A stretch of DNA of 9,775 bases, from assembly GCA_002708065.1 (NCBI GenBank), contig PAOO01000030.1, positions 16,820-26,594 of the forward strand, given 5' to 3'. Under the pieces are notes generated by a model. The model made no database searches, was not told the DNA's origin, and worked only from the letters and a program-made list of their open reading frames with translations. Position 1 is the stretch's first letter. Every line of letters begins with the position of its first letter. The stretch is from Chloroflexota bacterium (GTDB taxonomy: Bacteria; Chloroflexota; Dehalococcoidia; Lucifugimonadales; UBA826). A program made the position numbers and the translations under genes. This document shows positions 1 through 7,234 of this stretch, piece by piece.

Positions 1-162
1 GAAGCTATATCAGGGTCAGAGATAGTGATATTGGGACATCGGAACCTATTGCCAGAACTTCGTGAACACGGAACGACAAGGAGTTCCCTCATAATCGACC
101 TCGTGGGTATTTGTGAAGACGACATACGTCTTCTAGGTGATGTGGAAGGGTTGTACTGGTAA
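1..162 (+). CDS. Nucleotide-sugar dehydrogenase, C-terminal end (GDP-mannose 6-dehydrogenase-like), partial
   Basis: This is the last 53 codons of a gene that enters from the left edge; TAA is at 160-162. The fragment reads as the C-terminal domain of the UDP-glucose/GDP-mannose dehydrogenase family. A beta-strand of the type SEIVILGHRN is followed by the strand LIIDLVGI and a terminal VEGLYW. Alginate-type GDP-mannose dehydrogenases (AlgD) have a similar VIDLVG strand and end in a comparable EGxxW motif, so GDP-mannose is the favoured substrate, oxidised to GDP-mannuronate with two NAD+. The NAD-binding domain and catalytic cysteine lie outside the window, so substrate and activity cannot be confirmed. 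UDP-sugar dehydrogenases of the same superfamily remain possible. The downstream GDP-mannose epimerase homologue and glycosyltransferases fit a polysaccharide precursor role. The next reading frame appears to overlap or abut its stop codon. Confidence 0.7.
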   Translation, partial: EAISGSEIVILGHRNLLPELREHGTTRSSLIIDLVGICEDDIRLLGDVEGLYW

Positions 163-233
163 ATTTAGCAAGCCGTCCTATTCATACAGTTTTCTTTCTA
201 CCGAATGCTAGTAGCTACCTAGACCGGATCTAC
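156..233 (+). other. Probable N-terminal coding extension of the first glycosyltransferase, without ATG/GTG/TTG start
   Basis: The frame of the glycosyltransferase stays open upstream of its first ATG (234) to a stop at 138-140. The 26 codons from 156 include HTVFFLPNASSYLDRIY, which looks like the first beta-strand and nucleotide-loop region that GT-B enzymes need at their N-terminus. There is no ATG, GTG or TTG in this stretch. The best alternative is CTG at 156, with GGAAGGG at 144-150 five bases upstream and a seven-base overlap with the dehydrogenase stop (translational coupling). ATT at 180 would give a textbook-length N-terminus but lacks a clear ribosome binding site. A sequencing error is another explanation. 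Confidence 0.55.
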
Positions 234-1349
234 ATGTTAAATGAGGTATCTGAGCTAACTGGTAAAGTCACTCTTCTGCTCGGTAGAAACGATTTACCTT
301 ACGACTTTCCTAAATCGAATGCCCTCGAATTTGTTGATGCGCAATTTGTCCGTGGATGGAGGCCGATAAATCTGTGGAGAACTGCTAAAACCCTCTCGAA
401 GGTGGGGCCTGTTGATGTGATACACGATACATTCGGGAATTTTTTGATGCCGTTTCTCAGAGCATACAAAAGGAAGAATAGGCCAGTACTTGTAACATCA
501 TTTTATGCGTTGGAGAGATGGAGAATCGACAACGTTTGGAAAACTCAAGGTTACAACACAATCTCTTTGTTGTTGAATCAAAGTGGAAGAAGAATGTATC
601 TCGGAGCTATCACGCAGTTTCTTATGTCTAAGTTCGCGGATCACGTCGTTTTGCAATCTCCAGGGCTCATTCAAAGGCTTGCCGAATCCATTCATATTTC
701 TCAAGATAAGGTGAGGGTAATTACTAACAGTGTCAATACTGACTTCTGGACCCCTGGCGTCAGCGAATATTCGAGACAAGAAAATAATTTCAGGCTACTT
801 TATGTTGGAGGATTGGATAATTCGCATGGTCTAATGTCTACCTTGAGAGTAATGAAAGGGATCTACGACTTAGGACACAAAATTACTCTCAATCTCGTAA
901 TCAAGGCGGGCATAGGGGAGTTAAATACGATAATCAAATATATAGAGAAACTTGGACTGTTCCCATTCGTTGTAATTGAGCAAAATCTTTCAAGAAACCA
1001 AATGAAGGAAAGGTATAATTCGGCGGACGCTCTTGTATACCAGACCATTAATGATGGGTCTCCTCGGGTTGTCTTAGAGGCGATGTCATGCGGGCTTCCT
1101 ATAGTTGCATCAAATCATCCAGGAATAGATATATTGGATCCCGATTCCAAGATTATAAGTTTTACTGGTTTCTGCGATGAGAAATCGATGAAGGCAGAGA
1201 TTGTCCAATTGATTGAAAAGCCTGGCATGGGAATGAGAGTTGGTGAAGCAGGAAGAGCTATGGTAAGGGAAAAATTTGATACGGAGCCAATTGCAAAGCA
1301 GTATGCTGTATTTTACCAAGAAATACTATTGGCTAAGGCAAGGATGTGA
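234..1349 (+). CDS. GT4-like (GT-B fold) glycosyltransferase
   Basis: A probable retaining glycosyltransferase that moves a sugar from a nucleotide donor onto a polysaccharide intermediate at the inner face of the membrane. From the ATG the protein has 371 residues. The C-terminal donor-binding domain begins near residue 187 with LLYVGGLDNSHG. The family signature lies at about 262-293, ending in SPRVVLEAMSCGLPIVAS. The usual E-x7-E pair reads D274-x7-E282, a conservative change at the first acid. The donor and acceptor sugars cannot be deduced. From this ATG the protein would lack the first beta-strand of the acceptor domain. That strand is encoded just upstream in the same frame (156-233), so 234 is the first conventional start rather than the likely true one, and no good ribosome binding site precedes it. 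It lies 71 bases after the dehydrogenase and 91 bases before the next transferase gene. Confidence 0.8.
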   Translation: MLNEVSELTGKVTLLLGRNDLPYDFPKSNALEFVDAQFVRGWRPINLWRTAKTLSKVGPVDVIHDTFGNFLMPFLRAYKRKNRPVLVTSFYALERWRIDNVWKTQGYNTISLLLNQSGRRMYLGAITQFLMSKFADHVVLQSPGLIQRLAESIHISQDKVRVITNSVNTDFWTPGVSEYSRQENNFRLLYVGGLDNSHGLMSTLRVMKGIYDLGHKITLNLVIKAGIGELNTIIKYIEKLGLFPFVVIEQNLSRNQMKERYNSADALVYQTINDGSPRVVLEAMSCGLPIVASNHPGIDILDPDSKIISFTGFCDEKSMKAEIVQLIEKPGMGMRVGEAGRAMVREKFDTEPIAKQYAVFYQEILLAKARM

Positions 1350-1354
1350 TTATC

Positions 1355-1383
1355 ACTTGAAAGGATCTAAAAATAATTCAAGT
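1355..1383. repeat. Inverted repeat ACTTGAA-N15-TTCAAGT
   Basis: Seven-base perfect arms at 1355-1361 and 1377-1383 flank a 15-base AT-rich loop in the gap between the first two glycosyltransferase genes. The arms contain only two G/C pairs each and no continuous T-run follows, so it is at best a weak RNA hairpin or protein-binding site. The rest of the 91-base gap (1350-1440) shows only the ribosome binding site of the next gene. Confidence 0.25.
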
Positions 1384-1431
1384 TTCACTTTATGAAAATT
1401 TGAAGGCCGAAAGCATATCGGAAATAGATCT

Positions 1432-1436
1432 GGGAG
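1432..1436 (+). promoter_or_regulatory. Ribosome binding site for the second glycosyltransferase
   Basis: GGGAG lies four bases before the ATG at 1441, slightly close but usable. It supports 1441 as the start, as does the standard N-terminal strand TKILNLLHY that follows. Confidence 0.5.
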
Positions 1437-1440
1437 ATCC

Positions 1441-2604
1441 ATGACCAAAATTCTCAATCTACTGCATTACCCCCACTTTAACGGTCCCGCAAACACATGT
1501 GTTCAAATTGATGAGCCGCTTCGAGAAGTTGGAATATTACCGACGACAGTGATTCCTCAGGGCGCCACTGCCTTGGAGGATATCCTTCGCCGAACTGGCA
1601 TTAGCTACGTGGCTTCAGATATTTCCCGGTTACGTAATTCTTACAATCCTGTCGTTCAGATGAATGTTTTCTTGGGTTTGGCAAAGACTGTGAGCGAGAT
1701 AAGGAAAATCATCAGAAACCTGGAAATTGACGTGGTAGTCATTCAGGGTATGGAGAACCCTCATGGCGCAATAGCAGCTCGCCTTGAAGGGAAAAAAGTG
1801 GTGGGACAAATACTGGGTTTAGGTATTCCGGCTAACGCTAGGAGAATCATTTCTTTATGGAGTCGCGCGACGTGCGATGTAGCGATGATGCCAGGTCGTA
1901 CTTTACATGGTTACTTTCCACGGTTTCTAAAACATGAAGACTGCGTGTTTTTTATACCGCCGGTCGATCATAATAAATATTTTTTTAATCAGAAAAGCCA
2001 ATCCCTTGCTAACCGAATCGGCATCGATACGAACAAGCCTGTCATCGGTACAATAGGTAATGTGAATCCTGCAAAGGACTATATTACTTTTCTAACTTCA
2101 GCGTTCGAAGTTCTACGATCCTTGCCCGGAACGCAATTTATAGTTAAAGGTAACGTTCCAATAAGCCAAACCCGCTACTTTGATTCCCTTCTGTCACATT
2201 GTAAGAAATTAGGGTTGCAGAGAGGACGTGACATCTTCTTCATTCAAGATTCTGATGATTCAGTAGAGGTTATTTCCCTGATGGATGTGTATGTGCAACC
2301 TTCTAAAGGAGAAGGTATATCCACAGCCCTATTGGAAGCTATGTCTATGGAGAGACCTGTGATCGCCACTAAAGTTGGCTCAACTGAGGATGTAGTGAAC
2401 GATGGATTGAATGGTATGCTGATTCCTCCGGAAAACCCCCAGTGCTCTTCAGAGCTGATTTTGCACCTTTTAAGACATCCGAACAAAGCTCTAGCTCTTG
2501 GAAGAAGTGCTCGTCAGTTTGTAGTTGAAAACGCCTCAATACAATCATGTGCTAATGCTCATATCCGCGCCATTCAGATGGCTTGCTCAGTCAAAAGCAA
2601 ATAA
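1441..2604 (+). CDS. GT4-family glycosyltransferase (GT-B fold)
   Basis: Retaining glycosyltransferase of 387 residues, a normal length for GT4. The N-terminal acceptor domain starts with MTKILNLLHYPHFNGPA. The C-terminal donor domain starts near residue 201 with VIGTIGNVNPAKDY, where K212 sits in the usual phosphate-contacting region. The E-x7-E motif is intact at E291 and E299 (GEGISTALLEAMSMERPVIA), followed by a conserved segment GSTEDVVNDGLNGMLIPP near 313-330. The family uses nucleotide-activated sugars to extend lipid-linked oligosaccharides in the cytoplasm. Linkage and sugar are not predictable. The 3' end overlaps any TTG start of the epimerase gene and ends 14 bases before its preferred ATG, so the two are probably co-transcribed. 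No signal peptide or membrane segment is seen. Confidence 0.87.
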   Translation: MTKILNLLHYPHFNGPANTCVQIDEPLREVGILPTTVIPQGATALEDILRRTGISYVASDISRLRNSYNPVVQMNVFLGLAKTVSEIRKIIRNLEIDVVVIQGMENPHGAIAARLEGKKVVGQILGLGIPANARRIISLWSRATCDVAMMPGRTLHGYFPRFLKHEDCVFFIPPVDHNKYFFNQKSQSLANRIGIDTNKPVIGTIGNVNPAKDYITFLTSAFEVLRSLPGTQFIVKGNVPISQTRYFDSLLSHCKKLGLQRGRDIFFIQDSDDSVEVISLMDVYVQPSKGEGISTALLEAMSMERPVIATKVGSTEDVVNDGLNGMLIPPENPQCSSELILHLLRHPNKALALGRSARQFVVENASIQSCANAHIRAIQMACSVKSK

Positions 2605-2608
2605 AAGG
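2602..2608 (+). promoter_or_regulatory. Ribosome binding site deciding the epimerase start
   Basis: AAAAGGA lies ten bases before ATG 2619 but only one base before ATG 2610. This favours 2619, where the protein begins directly with the Rossmann strand NKKILVTGAGGFIG. A TTG at 2583 would be a longer start inside the upstream gene and has no advantage. Confidence 0.45.
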
Positions 2609-2618
2609 AATGAAATTT

Positions 2619-3596
2619 ATGAATAAGAAAATACTCGTCACAGGTGCTGGTGGATTCATTGGACACCACCTAGTTAACTACCTAAAGGAACGGGGTTATT
2701 GGGTTAGAGGAGTGGATATAAAAGAACCGGAATACTCTTCATCTTCTGCTAATGAGTTTGAAATTCTAGACCTTAGAAGATGGGATGCTTGTCTTCAAGC
2801 AACGAGAGGAATAGATGAAGTTTACAACCTCGCAGCAGATATGGGGGGAATAGGCTACATAACCGAGTTCTTGGCAGATATCGCTCGGAATAATTCTCTT
2901 ATTAATACCCACATGTTGGAAGCAGCACGTACAAACGAAATTTCCAAATTCTTCTATTCTTCTTCAGCTTGTATATATCCTGCCTATCTTCAAGACAGTG
3001 CCGATGTAACTCCATTAAAGGAATCAGACGCTTATCCTGCTGACCCTGAGGAAGGCTATGGTTGGGAAAAACTATATATGGAAAAGATGTGCCAGTATTA
3101 CACGCATGATTATGGTTTAGAAACTAGAGTGGCCAGATTCCACAATGTTTACGGTACATTAGGCACGTACGACGGAGGTAGGGAAAAAGCTCCAGCCGCA
3201 ATATGTCGAAAAATCGCGCTTGCGGAGGACGGAGACGAGATTGAGATATGGGGAGACGGGAATCAAACCAGATCCTTTATGTATGTAGATGATTGTGTTG
3301 AGGGAATATATCGGATAACAGAATCTGACGTGAGTGATCCTCTAAACCTTGGCATGGATGTGATGGTGACTGTCGATGAATTGGTTGATACTGTTTCCGA
3401 GATAGCTGGTAAATCTCTCGTTAAGAAACATGACATAAGTAAGCCTCAGGGAGTTAGAGGGCGAAATAGCGACAATTCAAAATTGCAAAACGTTCTAGAT
3501 TGGTCTCCCGAGCATTCGCTAGCAGATGGGCTTTCAGTCACGTACCACTGGATTGAGTCCGAACTTCGGGAAGCGGGAAGGATCTCTAGTCATTAA
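2619..3596 (+). CDS. GDP-mannose 3,5-epimerase-like NAD-dependent sugar epimerase (extended SDR)
   Basis: Extended short-chain dehydrogenase of 325 residues, closely resembling GDP-D-mannose 3,5-epimerase (EC 5.1.3.18), which makes GDP-L-galactose and GDP-L-gulose from GDP-mannose. Visible motifs are GxxGxxG at 9-15, AADMGGIGY at 72-80, SSACIYP at 115-121 with the catalytic cysteine C118, YGWEK at 147-151 (Y-x3-K), GGREKAPAA at 186-194 with K190 matching the second acid/base residue, WGDGNQTRSF at 211-220 and RGRNSDN at 280-286. All of these are hallmarks of the plant enzyme rather than of general UDP-glucose 4-epimerases. Plant enzymes serve vitamin C synthesis, but here the gene sits among glycosyltransferases and after a GDP-mannose dehydrogenase-like gene, so a polysaccharide donor is the likelier product. 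A different nucleotide-sugar substrate is possible. The next gene starts three bases after its stop. Confidence 0.88.
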   Translation: MNKKILVTGAGGFIGHHLVNYLKERGYWVRGVDIKEPEYSSSSANEFEILDLRRWDACLQATRGIDEVYNLAADMGGIGYITEFLADIARNNSLINTHMLEAARTNEISKFFYSSSACIYPAYLQDSADVTPLKESDAYPADPEEGYGWEKLYMEKMCQYYTHDYGLETRVARFHNVYGTLGTYDGGREKAPAAICRKIALAEDGDEIEIWGDGNQTRSFMYVDDCVEGIYRITESDVSDPLNLGMDVMVTVDELVDTVSEIAGKSLVKKHDISKPQGVRGRNSDNSKLQNVLDWSPEHSLADGLSVTYHWIESELREAGRISSH

Positions 3597-3599
3597 CTT

Positions 3600-4856
3600 A
3601 TGGACAAACTTTGTCGAATCTTGGTAGTTAACCAGTATTTCACTCCTGATATTGCGTCGTCGGGTCAGTTATTAAAGGAACTGTGTGAAGGGCTTTCTGA
3701 TAAAGGTCATGAAATCACAGTAGTTTGTTCCCAACCAAGCTATGAATCCAGTGGCGAAAATGCTCCAACTTTTGAAGAAATTGACTCAATAAGGGTTCAC
3801 AGGGTCAGTATGAAAGGAACCCGAGGTCGAAACAATTTATTGGTTCGAGCCCTCGGTTATGTGAGATTTCTCATATTCGGATGGTTTCTCGCAAAGAGGT
3901 TGGTTAAAGAAAATAAATATGACATTGTGATTGCACTTTCTAATCCACCTTTTGTGGGGGTTATAGGGGCCTTAATTTCTAGAAATACATCTATGCCGTT
4001 TTTATCTATTATGTACGATATTCATCCTGACATAGTCTTGGCTACTGGTTGGATGAGATTACCGAGTTGGGTTTTCCGGATTTGGAACAGTCTTACGTCG
4101 TGGATTTTATCTAGAGCATGTGCGGTAGTAGTACTGGGTGAGGGGATGAGAAAGACTCTTATTGAAACAAAAAACGTTAATGGTAATTTGATCAATGTTA
4201 TACCTGTCTGGGCTAGACCAGAATTTGATGGCACTGAGGCACCAGAACAAGAGACCAGAGCCAGATTTGGTATATCAGAGGATGAATTCCTCATACTTTT
4301 TGCAGGCAATATCGGAATTATGCAGCCCATAGACGAAGTTATAGAGGCCGCTGAGAAACTTAAAAACTCTTCTGATGTGAAATTTCTTTTTATGGGAGGT
4401 GGAGTGGGAATTGAAAAGCTTTCAGAATTAATTTTAAGTAAGAATCTAGCCAACGTTCTTAGCGTCCCATATCAGCCTTTTGCAGAGTTTCAGAATCTAT
4501 TGCTTTGCAGCGATGTCTGTTTAGTTACGCTTGCTGACGGCATGGAAAAGCTATCCGTTCCTTCTCGCGCTTACACTTTTTTGTCCGCTGGGAAACCTGT
4601 AATAGCTATGATGCATCCTGAATCTGATGTTGCAGAACTAATTCAGTCGACCGATTCTGGCTGGGTAGTGTCAAAAGTGTCAGATCTCGCGGACCTTATC
4701 AATAGATTGAAAAAAGATGAAAATCAAGTTAACCAAAAGGGAATTAACGCAGGTGACTACTATAGCAAAGTATTAAGAAAGGATTTATCTATAGATCGAT
4801 TCTCAGAGCTCATCGGTAAAGTTACAAAGTCTATGAAAATGGCGAATAATTTTTGA
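3600..4856 (+). CDS. WcaI-like GT4 glycosyltransferase
   Basis: Glycosyltransferase of 418 residues, resembling the colanic-acid WcaI family. The N-terminus ILVVNQYFTPDIASSGQLL (7-25) is the family opening. YDIHPD at 139-144 closes the acceptor domain core. The donor domain begins near 232 with LFAGNIGIMQPID, then FLFMGGGVG (262-270) and SVPSRAYTFLSAGKPVIAM (319-337), the family variant that replaces the classic E-x7-E segment. A hydrophobic, basic-flanked stretch around 81-100 could bind the membrane surface, as is usual for transferases acting on lipid-linked sugars. The ATG lies three bases after the epimerase stop, and the purine-rich GGAAGGA at 3576-3582 is too far for a normal ribosome binding site, so coupled translation is likely. 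It is the last gene of the left module, and no convincing terminator follows. Confidence 0.87.
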   Translation: MDKLCRILVVNQYFTPDIASSGQLLKELCEGLSDKGHEITVVCSQPSYESSGENAPTFEEIDSIRVHRVSMKGTRGRNNLLVRALGYVRFLIFGWFLAKRLVKENKYDIVIALSNPPFVGVIGALISRNTSMPFLSIMYDIHPDIVLATGWMRLPSWVFRIWNSLTSWILSRACAVVVLGEGMRKTLIETKNVNGNLINVIPVWARPEFDGTEAPEQETRARFGISEDEFLILFAGNIGIMQPIDEVIEAAEKLKNSSDVKFLFMGGGVGIEKLSELILSKNLANVLSVPYQPFAEFQNLLLCSDVCLVTLADGMEKLSVPSRAYTFLSAGKPVIAMMHPESDVAELIQSTDSGWVVSKVSDLADLINRLKKDENQVNQKGINAGDYYSKVLRKDLSIDRFSELIGKVTKSMKMANNF

Positions 4857-4931
4857 CAAATGGAAAAAATAAATGGCTTTACTCTAATTTCCCGTTAGGT
4901 AAATTGTGATGATATTTCGGAGCCTGTAAAA
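4857..4931. other. Convergent intergenic gap between the two modules
   Basis: Seventy-five AT-rich bases separate the stops of the WcaI-like transferase (+) and the aldolase (-). Only a weak interrupted stem (AATTTCC and GGTAAATT at 4886-4905, with one bulged base) is present. It has no T-run on either side, so I do not call a terminator. Confidence 0.5.
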
Positions 4932-5714
4932 TTATAAAAACCCACTGGCGCCTCGCTCTATGATTGTGTTCAAATGGGTGTATAGGTAGCTGACCCCTTG
5001 TCCTCTCCAGTCCTTGAGTGACGTGAAATTCCCTGCTATACCCGATGTCAAGCCTTTTTCTTGTATTTCACTTAATATGTGATCGATAGTGTCTTTTACT
5101 GGCGGTTCGGACGCTTTCCCCGGATACCCCAATGATTGGGATAAATCGGACGGACCGACGAAAAACACATCGACATACGGGGTCCCAAGAATTGATTCAA
5201 GGTTGTCGATAGCCTCCTTATCTTCGATTTGTAAGATAACGATCGACCGAGAATTCGATTCTGAAACATAGTCGTCGAGTTTATGGTTTATACCGTATCT
5301 GGAAGATCTAGTTCCAATTGCCAGTGATCTTTTTCCAAAAGGGTGAAATTTGACAGCGTCTACAGCTCTTTTTGCATCTTGCAAGGACGTTATGTGTGGA
5401 ATCTGGACTCCGTCGACACCTTTATCCATTGCCGCCGATATATCGGAAGGGCGATTAGTTTGAGGTCTTGCTATCACGGAAAGTCCAGCTGCGCGGCCCG
5501 CGATTGCCATCTGTTCTATTTCCGACTCGCCAAGCGAACCGTGCTCGCAATCTAACAGAACCCAGTCGAAACCAAGATATCCGATTATCTCAACAATCTG
5601 CGGGCAAAAATACATTACCGATACACCCAAGCAAGGTTCTCTGCGGGACAGTTTGGCTTTCATCTGGTTTAATTCCTTTATGCGTATGTCATTAACAAAT
5701 AGATTCCCAATCAT
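4932..5714 (-). CDS. HpcH/HpaI-family class II pyruvate aldolase (2-keto-3-deoxy sugar acid type)
   Basis: TIM-barrel aldolase of 260 residues, the usual family length. The family performs metal-dependent retro-aldol cleavage of 2-keto-3-deoxy (4-hydroxy-2-oxo) acids to pyruvate and an aldehyde in the cytoplasm. Motifs in order: LLDCEHG with the catalytic-base histidine H58, VIARPQ with the pyruvate-binding arginine R83, GVDGVQIPHI (99-108), FGKRSLAIGTRSSRYG (126-141), the metal ligand E164 in LQIED and the second ligand D190 in FVGPSDLSQSLG. Known members act on 2-keto-3-deoxy-L-rhamnonate, 5-keto-4-deoxyglucarate or 4-hydroxy-2-oxoheptanedioate, and the sequence does not separate these. The start at 5714 is supported by AGGA four bases upstream on the minus strand; a shorter start at residue 18 (MKAKLSRREP) is possible. 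It is transcribed divergently from glcDEF, which hints at a C2 aldehyde product, but this is inference. Confidence 0.88.
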   Translation of the reverse strand: MIGNLFVNDIRIKELNQMKAKLSRREPCLGVSVMYFCPQIVEIIGYLGFDWVLLDCEHGSLGESEIEQMAIAGRAAGLSVIARPQTNRPSDISAAMDKGVDGVQIPHITSLQDAKRAVDAVKFHPFGKRSLAIGTRSSRYGINHKLDDYVSESNSRSIVILQIEDKEAIDNLESILGTPYVDVFFVGPSDLSQSLGYPGKASEPPVKDTIDHILSEIQEKGLTSGIAGNFTSLKDWRGQGVSYLYTHLNTIIERGASGFL

Positions 5715-5788
5715 ACTTTCCTACTATAGAGCTTCTTGCTCCCCTTTGAAGGTAAAGGGCAACTGAGACCTTTATACTTAGGGAATAT
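5715..5788. promoter_or_regulatory. Divergent promoter region between aldolase and glcD
   Basis: This 74-base gap must serve transcripts in both directions. On the minus strand AGGAAA (5722-5717) is the aldolase ribosome binding site. On the plus strand AGGGA (5780-5784) lies four bases before the glcD ATG. A near-consensus -10 box TATACT at 5773-5778 points toward glcD, but it leaves a very short leader and no good -35 is present at 16-18 bases, which would suit an activated promoter. An inverted repeat at 5742-5759 sits just upstream. Confidence 0.5.
5742..5759. promoter_or_regulatory. Candidate operator: inverted repeat CCCTTT-N6-AAAGGG
   Basis: Perfect six-base arms at 5742-5747 and 5754-5759 are separated by six bases in the shared divergent control region, about 14 bases upstream of the possible -10 box of glcD. 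The spacing and symmetry are typical of a dimeric regulator site. No regulator gene is in the window, so the binding protein is unknown. Confidence 0.35.
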
Positions 5789-7216
5789 ATGGACAAAATC
5801 GTTAAATCCCTTATAGATGTTGTGGGTTCAGATTATGTGCTCTGGTCAGAAGCTGATCTTTTAGTTTATGAATATGACGGGTCTGTAGATAGGTCGACCC
5901 CACTAATTGTCGTATTACCTGAAACGACTGAGCAGGTTTCGAAAATAGTTAAGATAGCACGTGTGAACGCTCTACCAGTAGTGGCTCGCGGCGCGGGCAC
6001 TGGTCTTAGTGGCGGTGCTGTTGCTGAGCACGGTGGAGTGGTTATTTCAATGTCACGTATGACTCAGATATTGGAAGTCAACGAATATGACAAATATGCC
6101 ATTGTTCAGCCAGGAGTTGTGAATCTAGATTTGTCTACTCATGTAGCCCCTCTTGGTCTATATTACGCTCCCGATCCGTCGAGCCAAAGAGCGTGCACCA
6201 TAGGCGGAAACATAGCTGAAAATTCAGGTGGGCCACACTGCCTAGCATATGGTGTGACGACAAATCATGTTTTGGGAATGGAGGTGGTTCTCGCTGACGG
6301 AACTATTACACAATTTGGTGGTGTTGAAAGAGAGTCCCAAGGATATGACTTAAGGGGAATTACGATTGGATCAGAAGGAACTCTAGCCATAGCAACGACT
6401 ATAATTGTTCGTTTGTTGAGGGTTCCTGAGACCGTGAAAACTATGTTGGCGGTATTTGAAGATGTGGAAACGGCAAGCGCTGCTGTATCCGGGATAATTG
6501 GCGCAGGAATAATTCCATCAGCGATTGAAATGATGGATCATTTTTGTATACAGGCAGTTGCTGGCGCAGGATACCCTGAAGGAGCCGGAGCTGTTCTCCT
6601 AGTGGAACTTGATGGTCTAGAAGAACTGGTTGAAGACGAATCTCGAGAAATAGAGTCGATATGTCAAGAATTTGGACCTTTAGAGATAAGAGTAGCCACT
6701 GATCCAGACGAGCGAGAAAAGCTTTGGGCAGGAAGAAAGGGTGTTCTTGGAGCTTTGGGTCGGCTGGCGCCTAATTATTATCTTGTGGATGGAACAATAC
6801 CTCGCACAAAGCTTGTTGATGTCTTACGCCAGATAAACGAGCTTTCTGAAAGCACGGGATACAGAATTGCGAATCTTCTTCACGCAGGGGATGGAAATCT
6901 TCATCCCTCAATTCTTTTTGATGAACGTAAGCCGGGAGATACCAAGAATGTCTTGGCGATAGGCGCAGAAATACTCCGGATCTGTGTAGAAGCGGGAGGT
7001 GTCCTATCTGGTGAACACGGTATTGGATTGGAGAAACAAGACCAGATGCCCCTTATGTTCACGGACGAAGATATGGCGGCGATGGCGTTACTAAAGATCG
7101 CATTTGAGACCGAGGATGTATTCAATCCGGGCAAGGTTTTTCCTACGGGTGCGGCCTGCGGTGATATATCGCAGGCGAGAGCGATTGCCCGAGTTGGCCC
7201 TGGTGCTTACATATAA
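5789..7216 (+). CDS. glcD: Glycolate oxidase subunit GlcD (FAD-linked oxidase)
   Basis: Catalytic flavin subunit of the membrane-associated glycolate oxidase (dehydrogenase), which oxidises glycolate to glyoxylate and passes electrons through GlcF to the respiratory chain. The protein has 475 residues, slightly shorter than the enterobacterial subunit. It has the VAO/PCMH-type FAD domain: RGAGTGLSGGAV (67-78), VQPGV (106-110), PDPSSQRACTIGGNIAENSGG (128-148) and GSEGTLAI (194-201). The C-terminal FAD-oxidase domain carries HAGDGNLHP (365-373), GEHGIG (408-413) and NPGKVFP (446-452), the residues conserved for 2-hydroxyacid binding in this family. D-lactate dehydrogenases share this fold, but the following glcE and glcF genes favour glycolate oxidase. 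The start is supported by AGGGA four bases upstream. Confidence 0.93.
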   Translation: MDKIVKSLIDVVGSDYVLWSEADLLVYEYDGSVDRSTPLIVVLPETTEQVSKIVKIARVNALPVVARGAGTGLSGGAVAEHGGVVISMSRMTQILEVNEYDKYAIVQPGVVNLDLSTHVAPLGLYYAPDPSSQRACTIGGNIAENSGGPHCLAYGVTTNHVLGMEVVLADGTITQFGGVERESQGYDLRGITIGSEGTLAIATTIIVRLLRVPETVKTMLAVFEDVETASAAVSGIIGAGIIPSAIEMMDHFCIQAVAGAGYPEGAGAVLLVELDGLEELVEDESREIESICQEFGPLEIRVATDPDEREKLWAGRKGVLGALGRLAPNYYLVDGTIPRTKLVDVLRQINELSESTGYRIANLLHAGDGNLHPSILFDERKPGDTKNVLAIGAEILRICVEAGGVLSGEHGIGLEKQDQMPLMFTDEDMAAMALLKIAFETEDVFNPGKVFPTGAACGDISQARAIARVGPGAYI

Positions 7217-7234
7217 TTTCCGGTACTAACTAAT

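Noticed and set aside
1346..1356. Small palindrome GTGAT-T-ATCAC across the stop codon of the first glycosyltransferase
   Set aside because: Five-base arms with a one-base centre are expected by chance at this length, and no promoter is visible nearby.
2583..2618. Longer epimerase starting at TTG 2583
   Set aside because: The extra residues are not part of the Rossmann fold, the start lies inside the upstream gene, and AAAAGGA is placed for ATG 2619.
4022..4453. Minus-strand open frame of 143 codons inside the WcaI-like gene
   Set aside because: Its composition is that of an antisense shadow (Ser/Pro/Thr-rich, no domain), and the plus-strand gene is well supported.
4886..4905. Interrupted stem AATTTCC / GGTAAATT as a terminator
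   Set aside because: The stem is short, AT-rich and bulged, and no T-run follows on either strand.
5723..5728. TATAGT on the minus strand as a -10 box for the aldolase gene
   Set aside because: It overlaps the ribosome binding site, so transcription would start at about the start codon, and no -35 element lies at the right distance.
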